NCBI GenBank assembly: GCA_947053925.1
Contig: CAMRUG010000009.1
Coordinates: 1-56,446 of the forward strand
Reading direction: 5' to 3'
Length of the DNA stretch: 56,446 nt
Source: an uncultured Clostridia bacterium
Lineage (GTDB): Bacteria > Bacillota > Clostridia > Christensenellales > CAG-314
The notes under the pieces are model-generated. The model was not told the DNA's origin, did not search any database, and saw nothing but the letters and a program-made list of their open reading frames with translations. Positions 56,276-56,446 of the stretch are shown here, in pieces. The first letter of the stretch is position 1. Each line of letters starts with the position of its first letter. The position numbers and the translations under genes are program-made.

Positions 56276-56446
56276 TTTTGAAAAAATGCTATTGAATTGT
56301 ATTAATATTAATCAATAGTAAAAGTTTATAAAAAATGGATTAGTGTTTTTTTTCTTCATAAAATTATGTTTTATAAAAAAACATGAGTTGTCCAACCATC
56401 AGTAAAAACAGCATACTTATGGTAACCATAGGGTTGAAAGGGCAAA
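56276..56446. other. AT-rich window end with palindrome
   Basis: No gene. TATGGTAACCATA (56419-56431) is a perfect palindrome that overlaps the right copy of the 13-bp inverted repeat. Confidence 0.5.
56424..56436. repeat. 13-bp inverted repeat, right copy
   Basis: AACCATAGGGTTG, exact reverse complement of 52033-52045. The window ends ten bases later, so its context to the right cannot be seen. Confidence 0.6.

Noticed and set aside
1..56446. tRNA genes, rRNA genes and CRISPR arrays
   Set aside because: No cloverleaf with T-loop GGTTCRANNC, no rRNA block and no regularly spaced repeats were seen on either strand.

Overview
The window looks like a chromosomal segment from a low-to-mid-GC, endospore-forming Bacillota (Clostridia), possibly an uncultured gut lineage. 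The evidence is strong AGGAGG ribosome binding sites, many consensus sigma-A promoters, a Bacillus-type large SRP RNA, an L10 leader, an ileS T-box, and the sporulation genes spoIIGA and sigE with a SpoIIQ-like peptidase. Species cannot be fixed from the sequence alone.

Layout. 1-302: two copies of a broken serine-recombinase N-terminus. 303-7660: a small membrane protein, a GNAT acetyltransferase and a complete iron(III)-type ABC importer (lipoprotein, fused permease, ATPase). 7.9-21.1 kb: rpoB, rpoC, an L7Ae-like gene, rpsL, rpsG, fusA, tuf. 21.5-24.6 kb: three envelope proteins and cdd. 24.9-28.5 kb: rpmG, secE, nusG, rplK, rplA, rplJ, rplL. The usual order puts this block upstream of rpoB; here it lies downstream of tuf. 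28.5-36.5 kb: a membrane protein/lipoprotein pair, rplI, prs, sporulation genes and a methyltransferase. 36.9-41.7 kb: SRP RNA, a DUF896 gene and T-box-controlled ileS. 41.7-51.8 kb: a MITE-like element, an XRE-regulated zinc-ribbon membrane protein, RNA-modification genes, a MntP-like exporter, a surface Ig-like protein and the NifU-like/GGGtGRT pair. 52.0-56.4 kb: an AT-richer block with an AAA ATPase carrying a nuclease-like tail and a large SF1 helicase, bracketed by a 13-bp inverted repeat.

The most striking pattern is a set of three unlinked promoters (414-444, 2456-2486, 28512-28542). Each has a run of exactly nine G inside a 19-bp spacer between -35 and an extended -10, and each drives an envelope-protein gene. 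This is the architecture expected for promoter phase variation by slipped-strand mispairing, or for an undescribed promoter class. Other leads are the 52-56 kb module, an 85-bp inverted-repeat element with a 6-bp target duplication, lineage-specific expansions in RpoB and the ABC ATPase, and Arg88 in ribosomal protein S12.

All calls come from reading the sequence. No database search was run. Family names are from recalled motifs.
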